A DNA stretch of 64,000 bases. Source: Dreissena polymorpha. Its lineage: Eukaryota; Mollusca; Bivalvia; Myida; Dreissenidae. Below the pieces are notes generated by a model, which saw only the letters and a list, made by a program, of their open reading frames with translations, had not been told where the DNA came from and made no database searches. A program made the position numbers and the translations under genes. The DNA is taken from NCBI RefSeq assembly GCF_020536995.1, contig NC_068366.1, positions 26,671,137 to 26,735,136 of the forward strand, read 5' to 3'. Positions 50,976-61,861 of the stretch are shown here, in pieces; the stretch's first letter is position 1, and every line of letters begins with the position of its first letter.

Positions 50976-53900
50976 CTGTCAATGAGAAAACATGTCAGTA
51001 GAAATTGAGGGCAAATTGTATTTGCATTCAACTATAGAAAACCAATCACAGGGGCCAGTAAAAAAAACACAAAAAAACAACACAATAATTCTAAATGTCA
51101 AAAGCAACCATTTGCCGACCGCATCGCGCAGATTTTGGAACGCCATTATTTGATTGGTTGAAATTGTAAAAAGTTCAAAGGTAAGGTAACAATTGACACA
51201 GGCAAATGGTTGCTTTTGACGTTAAGAATTATTGTGTGTGAAAACAAGTTGATTTCTTGGCTAATATTTGGAGACCGAGCGGGTAATTGACATGGATAGT
51301 GTTCCTTGGATGTGTTTTATATGGAAACACAGACAATTTATCGGATAATCGCTTATTACGTGCCAAACAGGACTCCTCCAGTGTAAACACAAGTGGACAG
51401 GTTTAGCTACATCATCCAAATTTTGGACAATTTCTCATGTTTGAGGCCATGTGGAAAGTTAAATACTGCGTCGAATGGAATGACAGAGGTACCATTTGAA
51501 AGATAACTTATTTTGCTGTAAATCTGTGCAGAGTTTTTGTTGATAAACATATGAATTGTGTAGCAGTGCCTTGGAATTCATGTCCGGTAGTAGGTTTGCC
51601 CTTTTCCTTTTTCTAACATGTACTTTTTTTTTTTTACTGGCCCCTGTGAAACCAATAAACCAATACAACATAAATAATTGAGGGTAATTGTTTAATCACA
51701 AATATGCTTCAATAAAATAAGATGTAATTATATATACATAAAATCTGTTGGAAAACAAAGTTTATACAGCCTATAGAAATTGAAATTGATTATTCTTGCC
51801 AACAATAAATTTTGAATTTTAATAGAACAATAACGAAATATTAACAAGAAGGTGTAGTTGTTTTAATTATGCTATGCCTACTACTGGTGAAAAATACTAG
51901 ACACATACATAGAAACACTCAATACTGATTTTACTTGCAACACAAACAAGTATAATCTATCATGGTAATTTTATTTTGAAAAAAAATGGGCACATATAAT
52001 AAATAACTTGACAAAACAACATGTATATGTTACGAAGTGGCAATCCAAGAAGTTCAGTACCTACCTTTGAGCCTGCAGGTATTTTCTAACACACCTGACA
52101 TCAGTACCTACCTTTGAGCCTGCATGTATTTTCTTATATATCTGACATCAGAACCTACCTTTGAGCCTGCAGGTATTTTCTAACACACCTGACATCAGTT
52201 TCTACCTTTGAGCCTGAAGGTATCTTCTAACATCTAACATCAGTACCTACCTTTGAGCCTGCATGTATTTTCTAACACACCTGACATCAGTACCTACCTT
52301 TAAGCCTGCAGGTATTTTCTAACATACCTGACATCAGTACCTACCTTTGAGCCTGCAGGTATTTTCTAACACACATGACATCAGTACCTACCTTTGTGCC
52401 TGCAGGTATTTTCTTACACACCTGACATCAGTATCTACCTTTAAGCCTGCAGGTATTTTCTAACACACCTGGCATCAGTACCTACCTTTGAGACTGCAGG
52501 TATTTTCTAACACACCTGACATCAGTACCTACCTTTAAGCCTGCAGGTATTTTCTAACACACCTGACATTAGTACCTACCTTTGAGCCTGCAGGTATTTT
52601 CTCAGACTCCCGACTGTTTCACTGAACTTCATCTTTAGTATGTACGTGTGACCGCCGTCCTCTGACTTGATCCTCAGCGTGGTGATGTCCCTTGGCGTGC
52701 ACGGCCGAGATAACTCCGCCTCACCTGCCAATCTTAACACAAACAGAAGCATACAATATTTGATACTCTATCTGGGCCTAAAAATGGGCTTAATGCATGT
52801 GCATAAAGTGTCTTCATAGATTAGCCAGTGCAGTCTTTATCAGGGACAACACTTCTCACTGTTAAGTTTATTTTTCTTTTAAAGGAAGTCCCTTATTAGT
52901 GAAAATCTAGTTTAAGCTGATAATGTCCTAGATTAGCCTGTGCAGTCTGCACAGTCTAATCTGGGATGACACTTTAAGCACATGTGTGATGCCAAGTTTT
53001 GTCAGAACGAGGATCAGTTTTCTATCCCATCATTAGGCTCAGTTTTCTATCCCATCATTAGGCTCGCATGGAAGAAATAACATCCATTTAGCTTTTTTTT
53101 CATACTTTTAAATAAGGCAAAAATGTGCATAATAATACTGACAAAATAAAACTGTTTGGATTGAATCAAGCTGCATACATGTTCCATCTTTCACTGAAAG
53201 TAACTAACTTAATTGTATTTTATGCTTTAGGGCAATCAAACAATCAAATGAGCCTTGCTGTAGAAAAAGGGGGCTTAGTGCATGTGCGTAAGGTGTTGTC
53301 TTAATTTGGGAAGACTCTTTACGCACATGCATTAAGCGTCATGCGTTATGTATTAAGGCCAATGTTTGAGTGGCTTACCGTTTCCTCATGGCTATGACTG
53401 TGTCCGTCTCCACCAGAGTCACCTCAGGCTGGCTAGGTTTACCTCCCTTGAAATACAAAACAGTTTGACAAATATGAATATTTGCAAGTTGATACTAATG
53501 TGTTGATAGAAATACAACAAAATTATCCTTTTATACAAAAAACCCCAATGTAAAATGATGTCTTATTTCTTCATCATATAAAGCATTTAATTTTATTGAT
53601 TGTTTCTCGTTTCAACCATACAAACATTTGTCATATATGGTTAAATAGTGAATAATTATTGTACATGTATTATCATTGTTTATTAGCCAATAAACAACTC
53701 CTTGCCATACTGATGCACAGCATATCACCCATGGTCTTATTACTATACAACAGAACTATCAATTTTAATTTATTTGTCAATAAACAATAATGAATCACAC
53801 ATTGTTTTGTACCAAATGCGCTTAAGAGCAAGTTAAAAGCACAAAATACGGAGACTGCAAATATTTTGTGGAGTACATACTAAATGTCTGAATGATTATG

Positions 53901-56900
53901 GAAGACAAATGTTCAAAATATGCTTCACAAAGGCACATAATTTTTTGTATGATTTAAGCAATTTTGTGTGTGCATGATGTACATAAAAGCAAGTAGATAT
54001 ACCAGTATGTTACATGGGTTTTGTTATTTTTATAAACATAATTGTTGAAGATGAAATACTTTAAAACGGTAGAGTCTACAAGTCTTGTTCATTATTTCAA
54101 ACTGAGTTTCTAGCTGCATGAAAAGACATTGTGGAATTTCAGATTTTGGAACAAATGCATGACTAAAACGTTATTCCATCCATGTTTGTTAAACATAATT
54201 ACAATAGATACAAATAATTGATTTGTGCTCTGGGAAAATATAGCTTAACCCTTTGCATGCTGGGAAATTTGTCGTCTGCTAAAATGTCGTCTGCTGAATT
54301 TCTAAAATTAGCATTTTCTTCGATTTTTTTCAAAGAATATTATCAGAATAGCAAACAGTTTGGATCCTGATGAGACGCCACGTTCTGTGGCGTCTCATCT
54401 GGATCCAAACTGTTTGCAAAGTCCTTCAAAATTCGGTTCCCGCACTGAAAGGGTTAATGCATGTCTGCGCAGGCTTATCAGGGATGTCACTTTTCGACTA
54501 GACTTGATTTTTATTAAGTGGACTTCCTTTTAACAAAAACTCCATGCAAATGCGGAAAGTGTCCTCCACATGATAATCTGGGACGCCACTTTGTGCACAT
54601 GCATAAAGTCCAGTTTTCCTGAGGCTCATTTTAATATAAACCTCAACAAGACATGAATGTACTTACATTCAAAGTGTCCCCAAGTGAACTTCTGATGTCA
54701 ATTATTTTGCCAGCCTTCATCACCGACTTTGGAAGTTTCTGTAGAAACTGTTCAACAGTAAGTTGTGGCCCTAGAAAGGAGAAGCTTTTGTGTTAAATTC
54801 AAGGGTCAACCAAATAAATCAACACAAATGAATGTCCATAAAGGATTTGAGTATGTTTAAACAAGGCCTTTCAATTGGACAAATGCACATAATCTAAAGA
54901 ATATTATGCAAACCCTATACCAGGTAATTCTGACGTTGTGGCCTGGACTGGTTTATCTTTTGATTGGGAACTGCGAGGGTTTCTATCCTGTATGTTACTA
55001 GGTACCAGTCTAGATGGCACCGTCTCCCCACCCAACGTCTGCCCGGCCCCTTTAAAGATTTCATGTTGTCTCTCCTGGTAGTGCACCTCACGCTTGTCTG
55101 TCACCTGATCATAGTGAAAATAAGCTTGTCTGTCACCTGATCATAGTGAACATACACTTGACTATCACCTGATCATAGTGAAAATATGCTTGCCTGTCAC
55201 CTGATCATTATGAAAATATGCTTGTCTGTCACCTGATCATAATGAAAATATGCTTGTCTGTCACCTGATCATAGTGAAAATAGGATTACCAGAAAAGAAT
55301 TGCTGTGTTGATCGATAGTTAGTTTATCTGTACAGTGGCCAAATGTGATGTCATTTGTCAAGTAGTCATGCAAACAAGAGCTGTCAGAGGACAGTGCGCT
55401 CGACTATTCAAGTGCTTGATAGTATAACGTATGCCATCATGGGGAAATTGTTCATATTCAATAATTTATATGACGATCTTTCAAAAATAAAAAAAGGGGG
55501 GGTAGGGGGGGGGGGGGGTGAGAGGGGGGGTATAATGTGGGGTGTGGTAATTTATAAAAAAATAAAAATAAAATGCGATCATAAATAGGGCTGTCACGAT
55601 TCATTGGTATATCGTGGTGCATGTCGTGAAAAAAATGGCACTGCGGCACCGTGTTGCCGCACCGGTTTTTTAAATATTATTATATAAGCAAAGATATAAA
55701 TACATTACATAATTATTTTGATATAGATATCGTTTTGAAAACTGTAGAAGCGATTCAAAAGGGCTAAATAAATAATCCGTTAATATCCAGGTCAAGCAAG
55801 CGCTTCCACTGGTAGATGTTTAACTTTCACGTTTAAAATACGGCAATGTATGGGTCCGTACCTTTTTGGAATTTGGGACAGATTTCCTTTGCAAATAAGT
55901 TCATAATTATCCAAAAGATATTTACTCTATTTCTTATTTTCTTTCTTTAGTATATCGATCGTTCAAAGCATGGCACTTCCGAATTATGTTATCTTAAGAT
56001 TATGAATAAGTCGAGGAAGAGTCAGAACGCTATGGATTTTCAATACTGGGCCTGCTGACTTCGCATTTTAAACATGCCCTTGAAGCGTTCGATTTACACA
56101 GATCGTAGTCACAGCTATTGTAAACAACATGGCGGACATTTTAGAAAAAGACGCGAATAACAATAACAATGACTACTTCTATCAAGTTTATTACAGTTTC
56201 TTTTACAGTTTCTAGTCATACTATGATACCAGTGTTTTCTGATTATTGAGTTTAATAAAGTTTGTAAAACTTGTTATTCTGCTGTTTTCTTCACAGATAA
56301 ATATTCTGTAAAATATCGCGGTACGTACCGCGATACAGTGTTGCCATACCATGATATACCGCGGTACGCTCACGGCGTATCGTGGCAGCCCTAATCATAA
56401 ATAAATGAAGTAATGGCAATTTAAGCAAAATGTTCAATTATCTAAGTGTAAAAGGGGCCATAATTATGTCAAAATGCTTGATACAGTGGTCTGCTCTTGT
56501 TTATATGTTGGGGTCATGTTGGTAAACAAGTATGAAATATATAAAAGCAATATGTCAAAGGATATAGGAAATATTTGGGGTAGTACGCAAACTTAAACAT
56601 AGATTTATCAATAATATGCATAATCTAAGTATAAAAAGTGGCAATAATTATAACAAAATGCTTGATAGAGTTGTCTGCTCTTGTTTATAAGTTGGACTGA
56701 TGTTGGTAAACAGGTATGCAAAATATAAAAGCAATATGTCAAGGGACTATGAAAATAAATGGGGTAGTATGAAAACTTTAACATTTGCTGCATATTCTAA
56801 GTGGAAACGGGGCCATAATTATGAGAGTTGTCTGCTCTTGTTTATAGGTTGGGGTCATGTTGGTAAACAAGTATGCAAAATATGAAAGCAATTTGTCAAG

Positions 56901-59900
56901 GGACAATGAAAATAATTAGGGTAGTACGAAAACTTTCACATTTGCACGCTAACACAGAGCAGACGCGGACTCCGGGGTGAGTAGGATAGCTCCACTATAT
57001 ATATTTCATATATAATAGTCGAACTAAAAATGATTAGATTACTTCATGAGGGCTAAGTGTGAAACTGCTGTAGCTGCTTACAATTTCTATATGAGGTACA
57101 ATATTTTTTTTGCTCAAACCTTAACAAGACTTTGGAACAAACTTTCAGCATAATTACATTATATTATACGCTTGAAAAAAATTTGGTCCAGAAATGTACA
57201 TAAGATTCCTCAAAAAAGAAACAAAATAATAACATCAAAACATGGAAAAAAAACGCCACTTACATTGAATGGCACACCGTCAGGATATCTCCCCTGCAGC
57301 TCGCTAGGGAAGTAGCCATCCAGGATGTCCTGTACACAGACCTGGGTTGTGGGGTCCGTGAAGGGACGGAATGGGCCATTGAACATCAGGATACCATTGG
57401 CATACAGCGTCAGCTGGATCGAGTCTGGCATCTGGTCAATCAAACAGTGGAGTGTGTAACATATGGTAGCATTGATTATAAATAAAACAGTGTGGATTAA
57501 AATTTATAAATTATTATGTGCTCATATTTACTTTGGACTTTTCTATGGGGTTGGGCTAGGAATTATTAACAAGACATTTTTACCAAAGGACATGGATCGA
57601 CCCTCATTCTACTTTTGTTTTAAAACTCCGCTTATGTCGAAAACAAGCCGTTTGTATGAAGAATTCGACTTTTGACCGCTATATGTGAAATTTACCTTTG
57701 AGGGAGGGAGACGGATAATATAGGCAACACAAAGTGTGCTGATGGTGTTATTTTGTAGTCAGTCATTTACAAATTGCATGAAGTATTACATAGCCACAAT
57801 CCGTACATGCTGTTTCAGGCCATTTTAGACGTTTTACCTCTAAGTGTAACCTTGACCAAATTATTTGTCGGGGATGTTATATGGACACTTCATCTTATGA
57901 TGGTTTACATTTGTGTCAGGTAATTGTAAAAAACATAAATACATGGAAAAGTTATGGCTGAGCCATGAATTTTCAAGCTGCTTAATGGCCATATTTGACT
58001 TTTGACCACTAAGTGTGACCTGACCTCGGAGGTAGAAACACTGTTTTTACATGCAACATGTCATTTTATGATGGTTAACGTTTGTGCCAAGTTATTTTAA
58101 AATCCATTTATGTATGCCAAAGTTTTTGCTGAGACAGGTATTTTCATGCCTTTTTATTATGGCCGAATGTTACTTTTGATCTCTACTTGTGACATTTAGT
58201 GGGTAAGGAAGCCGAGTGTTATTTGCTACACATTGATTTATGACTTTTAGAATTGTGCCATGTTATTTTTAAATACATCATTTTATGGCAAAGTTATTGC
58301 TGAGACAGTTATTAAGGGACATCCAGATACTCGGAAATAGGTGCAGCCTGACATTAGGAGCCCTACATGCCACCTTGCTTTATTGTGGTAAAAAAGTTAC
58401 ATTAACAAAATAGATCTGTATACAAAGTTTCATTCTGTTCCCTTAGTTTGAAAAGTAACAAGAGCTGTCAGAGGGCAGCGCGCTTGACTATTCGAGTGCT
58501 TGACAGTATAACGTAAGCCATCATGGGGAAATTGTTCATATTCAATAATTCATTAGACAATCTTTCAAAAATAAAAAAGGAAAAACAAAATTGGGAGGGG
58601 AGGGGGGGTAGGGGAGTTGAGTGGTTGAGAGGGGGGGAATAATGTGGGGTGTGGTCATTTATTAGACGATCTTGAAAAAAAAAAGGAAAACAAAAATTGG
58701 AGGGGGGGGTAGGGGGGTGAGAGGGGGGGTATAATGTGGGGTGTGGTCATTTATAAGATGATCTTTCAAAAATGAAAAAAAGGAAAAAAAATAATTGGGG
58801 GGAGGTGGGGGGGGGGGGGGCAGGGATTCTGGGTTGGGGCGTGGAGTTTTGTTTGGGTGGAATCCATTGTAGTATTCAGGTAAGTGTTGTTTTGTCAAAG
58901 TATTAATAAAATCTGATCTTAAATAAAGAAGTTATGGCAATTTAAGCAAAATGTTCAATTATGTAAGTATAAAAGGGGCCATAATACTGTCAAAATGCTT
59001 GATACAGTTGTTTGCTCTTGAATAAAGGTTGGGGTCATGTTGGTAAACAAGTATGCAAAATATGAAAGCAATATGTCAAGGGACACAGGAAATATTTGGT
59101 GTAGTACGCAAACTTTAACATAGATTTATCAATAATATGCATATTCTAAGTATAAAAGGGGCAATTATTCTGTCAAAATGCTTGATACAGTTGTCTGCTC
59201 TTGTTTGTAGGTTGGGGTCATGATGGTAAACAAGTAAGCAAAATATGAAAGCAATTTGTCAAGGGACATTGAAAATATTTGGGGTAGTACACAAACTTTA
59301 ACATTGGGAGGGAGGGGGGTGGGGGGGGTTGAAAGGTGAGTATAATGTGGGGCGTGGTAATTAATTAGATGAAAAATGGGGGTGGGGGGTAGGGGGGGGG
59401 GGGAGGGTGAGAGGGGGGTATAATGTGGGTGTGTGTTAATTTATTAGATGATGTTTAAAAAAAAATATTTATTTTTTTTTGGGGGGGGGGGGTAGGGGGT
59501 GGGGTGTGAGAGGGGGTATAATGTGGGGTGTGGTAATTTATTAGATGATGTATAAAAAAAAATTTGGGGGGGGGGAGGTTAGGGGGGGGGAGGGATTCTG
59601 GGAAGGGGCGTGGGGTATTGTTTGGGTGGAATCCATTGTGGTATTCAGGTAAGTGTTGTTTTGTCAAAGTAATAATAAAATGTGATCATAAATAAAGAAG
59701 TTATGGCAATTTAAGCAAAATTCAATTATCTAAGTGTAAAAGGGGCCATAATTATGTAAAAATGCTTGATACAGTGGTCTGCTCTTGTTTATAGGTTGGG
59801 GTCATGTTGGTAAACAAGTATGCAACATATAAAAGCAATATGTAAAAGGATAAAGGAAATATTCGGGGGTAGTATGCAACCTTTAACATAGGTTTAGCAA

Positions 59901-61861
59901 TAATATGCATAATCTAAGTATAAAAAGTGGCAATAATTATGACCAAATGCCTAATGCTTGATAGAGTTGTCTGTTCTTGTTTATAGGTTGGGGTGATGTT
60001 GGTAAACAAGTATGCAAAATATGAAAGCAATATGTAAAGGGACAATGAAAATAAATGGGGTAGTACGAAAACTTTAACATTTGCTGCATATTCTAAGTGA
60101 AAAAGGGGCCATAATTATGACAAAATGCTTGATAGAGTTGTCTATTGTTTATAGGTTGGGGTCATGTTGGTAAACAAGTATGCAAAATATGAAAGCAATA
60201 TGTCAAGGGACAATGAAAATAATTGGGGTAGTACGAAAACTTTAACATTTGCACGCCAATGGACACGGACACGCCGATGCCGGGGTGAGTAGGATAGCTC
60301 CACTATATATATTTCATATATAATAGTCGAGCTAAAAACATTTATATTAAACACACAACAAAAACATACAAAGAGCTGATAATATAATAAGCATAGTGAA
60401 ATACAAGTCAAACTTCATTCTAAAACTACAGCTCGAATGATTGAAAAAAAAACGTACCAAAAACATAACCATATAATAATTAAAATAGAATGTATACATA
60501 TCTAAAGGTAAACACAATTACTAGATATTCAAGCCATTTCAGTCTGTCACTGTACATAATCTGAGTGGAAATTTTAAAGTTAAATATTTTTGCCAGCACT
60601 AACCTTCAAGCGTGCCCCGTCCTTTGTCTGAGTGATAAATGCCACCCCTTCCCCTGCTAGGGCGTTCAAGTCTTTGATGTTCTCTACCAGACGGTTATAG
60701 TCTACGCGGAATGTGGGTTGCTGTGATACTGATGAACCTGTCAAGTGACCAAACATACAGTAACTGATGATGCTTTGCAAAATAATGTCACAATGAAAAT
60801 TGATGCATAAGCAGAATACATGTATTAAGTACATACATTATCAACAAGAACTATGCAGGCATAGTCCTTTGGCCTTTAAGTAAAAAATGCCTAAATTCCA
60901 AAACATTATTTTTGTTTTTGTTTTAGCAATTCAGTAATGTAAAAATTAATATAGGACACATACAATTCTAATAAAGGACATGTACAATTTAAAAAAATCT
61001 AAAGCCGTTCCAACTTTGGGTCATTGCCACTCTTCCTTAACACAATCTGGGGGGAAGGCCTTTTATTCTATTACCAGATGAAAACCAATAGTATAACAAC
61101 GATCGTATAAACTTAACTTTATACTATCGCTATTTTTAGACCATGGTTTTCCGATCTCTATCTTAAGAACACAATATGTTTCAATGTGACGTCATAGCAC
61201 ATGATGACGTTGAAGTAAACAAACACTTCGGAGTCAACTTGGAAAACCAGCGCTGTTTCTTTGAATTTTAAAGTATTTTTACTCTTTTTGAACGATAAAC
61301 GACCACAAAATAATAGGATAAATAGAATATTATGTGAGTTTTGGATAAAGATAAAGTTTATCATGCTCGGCCCGAACCATGTAAGCGCTCGGCAAGCCTC
61401 GCGCTACATCGGTTCTAAGCCTCGCATGATAAACTTGATCTTTATCCAAAACTCACATAATATTCTCTATCTATATGTAAACAAGCTATGTCATTTCAAA
61501 GTTGTGTTATCTGTAAAACCGCAGTTTTGTGTGTAGGCTGTAAAATATTTGCATTCATGTGTAGTTAGGACTGAAAGGGCAATATAAGATTGTGTAAGAG
61601 CCATTACTGTGTGTGATCTTGGTGCTTGCTTGGGGTATTATGAAACATTTTCATCAAGTACGAACTGACTGCCATGATATGACTTAAATACTGATTAATA
61701 CAGCAAACAATCTATATAAAACAAACAAATACAACCTAACACACTGTGTGCCAGTATGTCAGCTCACCTGGTCTCCACATTTCTTCCTCGTCACTTTCTT
61801 CTTGTTCCGCCTGCTCTTCATCCTCCCCCACCCACACCATTCCATAGTCAGACAAAAAATT
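50846..61861 (-). CDS. UBXN11: UBXN11 (socius), SEP- and UBX-domain protein (gene span, 5' end off window)
   Basis: UBX proteins recruit the AAA ATPase p97/VCP. UBXN11 (socius) is also known as a partner of Rnd GTPases acting on actin; both roles are transferred from the family. Eight - strand exons (61768-61861, 60604-60737, 57264-57431, 54921-55104, 54667-54770, 53379-53446, 52580-52732, 50846-50975) join in phase to 1035 bp: 344 residues plus TAG. Order: FLSDYGMVWVGEDEE; coiled-coil-side segment DYNRLVENIKDLNALAGEG; SEP domain from IQLTLYANGILMFNGPFRPF through ELQGRYPDGVPFN to FKGAGQTLGG; QFLQKLPKSVMKAGKIIDIR; UBX fold TTLRIKSEDGGHTYILKMKF ... FDIVSTHPTKVHTDDSLTLQ, EAGLTPNAVAYLKKKS. The NGPFRP, GRYPDGVPF and DDSLTLQEAGL motifs favour UBXN11 over p47/UBXN2. 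N-terminal exons lie beyond 64000. Confidence 0.92.
51047..51648. mobile_element. hAT-type MITE (602 bp) with inner foldback
   Basis: Exact 8-bp TSD AAACCAAT at 51039-51046 and 51649-51656. TIRs start CACAGGGGCCAGTAAAAAAA. An inner inverted repeat pairs 51083-51117 with 51200-51235 (TGTCAAAAGCAACCATTTGCC, one mismatch). No transposase. In the last UBXN11 intron. Confidence 0.75.
52057..52579 (-). repeat. 47-bp minisatellite carrying the UBXN11 donor boundary
   Basis: Eleven tandem copies next to the real boundary. On the - strand each has AAATACCTGCAGGCTCAAAG followed by GTAGGTACTG: the last ~20 exon bases plus the 5' splice site. Most copies keep an intact GTAGGT. Confidence 0.9.
52580..52732 (-). 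CDS. UBXN11: UBXN11 exon
   Basis: 153 bp, first half of the UBX domain. I placed the acceptor at tgtgttaag because the nearer gcag would give a stop in the phase set by the upstream exon. Encodes LAGEAELSRPCTPRDITTLR and IKSEDGGHTYILKMKFSETV and onward. The donor boundary is multiplied in the array at 52057-52579. Confidence 0.85.
52775..53010. repeat. Foldback MITE, family A (diverged)
   Basis: Left arm AAGTGTCTTCATAGATTAGC, right arm AGATTAGCCTGTGCAGTCTG and complement sequence. Followed by a 28-bp tandem duplication (TCAGTTTTCTATCCCATCAT). Confidence 0.6.
53255..53345. repeat. Foldback MITE, family A, internally deleted
   Basis: Only the outer arms remain: GCTTAGTGCATGTGCGTAAG and ACTCTTTACGCACATGCATT. 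Confidence 0.5.
53379..53446 (-). CDS. UBXN11: UBXN11 exon
   Basis: 68 bp, GGKPSQPEVTLVETDTVIAM then RK and a split Arg codon. Acceptor tttcaag, donor gtaagc. Linker before the UBX domain. Confidence 0.8.
54225..54625. repeat. Foldback MITE, family A, split by a TTAA MITE
   Basis: Outer arm CTCTGGGAAAATATAGC at left, remainder from 54454 onward (TTAATGCATG...GTGCACATGCATAAAGTCCA). The TTAA-type MITE sits at its GCTTAATGCATG site. Confidence 0.65.
54249..54453. mobile_element. TTAA-type MITE (205 bp)
   Basis: TTAA at 54245-54248 and 54454-54457. Ends CCCTTTGCATGCTGGG and inverted CCCTTTCAGTGCGGG. Inner hairpin TGAGACGCCACG/CGTCTCA. Same family as 16645-16849. Confidence 0.8.
54667..54770 (-). 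CDS. UBXN11: UBXN11 exon
   Basis: 104 bp, PQLTVEQFLQKLPKSVMKAG and KIIDIRSSLGDTLN. Acceptor ttctag, donor gtaagt. Matches the LPKxVxxxGxxxDIR segment following SEP in UBXN11. Confidence 0.88.
54921..55104 (-). CDS. UBXN11: UBXN11 exon
   Basis: 184 bp, VTDKREVHYQERQHEIFKGA and GQTLGG (end of SEP), then a Ser/Thr/Pro-rich linker ending TSELPG. Its acceptor boundary is multiplied in the array at 55091-55285. Confidence 0.9.
55091..55285 (-). repeat. 35-bp minisatellite carrying the UBXN11 acceptor boundary
   Basis: Six copies counting the real one. On the - strand each reads TATTTTCACTATGATCAG followed by GTGACAGACAAGC: the 3' splice site and first ~13 exon bases at 55104. Confidence 0.85.
55374..57029 (-). 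repeat. Helentron-like repeat, family H7 (reverse), interrupted by a hAT MITE
   Basis: Read on the - strand: head TTAGCTCGACTATTATATAT, cores with GGTTTACCAACATGACCCC... style units, a C-rich tract, tail AATAGTCGAGCGCACTG, then a CTGTCCTCTGACAG hairpin and CTCTTGTT. The hAT MITE at 55586 splits it. Confidence 0.6.
55586..56393. mobile_element. hAT-type MITE (808 bp)
   Basis: Exact 8-bp TSD ATCATAAA (55578-55585 and 56394-56401). TIRs TAGGGCTGTCACGAT and TAGGGCTGCCACGAT. Subterminal CGCGGTA/TACCGCG palindromes. No transposase frame. The uninterrupted target is visible in the sister H7 copy near 59685. Confidence 0.85.
57264..57431 (-). CDS. UBXN11: UBXN11 exon (SEP core)
   Basis: 56 codons, MPDSIQLTLYANGILMFNGP, FRPFTDPTTQVCVQDILDGY, FPSELQGRYPDGVPFN. 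Acceptor gaccag, donor gtaagt, phase 0. Confidence 0.93.
57710..58440. repeat. Degenerate ~165-bp tandem repeat
   Basis: About four diverged units with TTTGACCACTAAGTGTGACC, TCATTTTATGATGGTTTACA and AAGTTATTGCTGAGACAG, in a UBXN11 intron. Confidence 0.6.
58457..60337 (-). repeat. Helentron-like repeat, family H7 (reverse), with poly-G tracts
   Basis: Same head and tail as 55374-57029. Contains several ~150-bp cores (AAATGCTTGATACAGTTGTC, TGGGGTCATGTTGGTAAACA) and a block (58590-59640) of G-runs of 5-13 bases on the + strand (GGGGTAGGGGGGGTGAGAGG type). Confidence 0.65.
60604..60737 (-). CDS. UBXN11: UBXN11 exon
   Basis: 134 bp, SSVSQQPTFRVDYNRLVENI and KDLNALAGEGVAFITQTKDG ARLK. Acceptor ttgacag, donor gttagt. 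Confidence 0.9.
60738..61767. other. UBXN11 intron with a long foldback
   Basis: Contains a ~42-bp inverted repeat: 61324-61366 pairs with 61424-61465 (TATTATGTGAGTTTTGGATA and complement). The spacer includes CGGCCCGAACCAT and GCTCGGCAAGCC. No coding sequence. Confidence 0.6.
61768..61861 (-). CDS. UBXN11: UBXN11 exon (first visible)
   Basis: 94 bp, NFLSDYGMVWVGEDEEQAEQ and EESDEEEMWRP plus one base. Acceptor gtttcag, donor gtgagc. An acidic stretch follows the FLxDYGMVWVGE motif of the family. Confidence 0.9.

Noticed and set aside
52057-52579. CRISPR-like regular repeats
   Set aside because: Units are contiguous, without unique spacers, and derive from an exon-intron boundary in an animal gene.
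58662-59667. Proline-rich proteins on the - strand
   Set aside because: They are the complement of poly-G tracts in the H7 repeat inside a UBXN11 intron.
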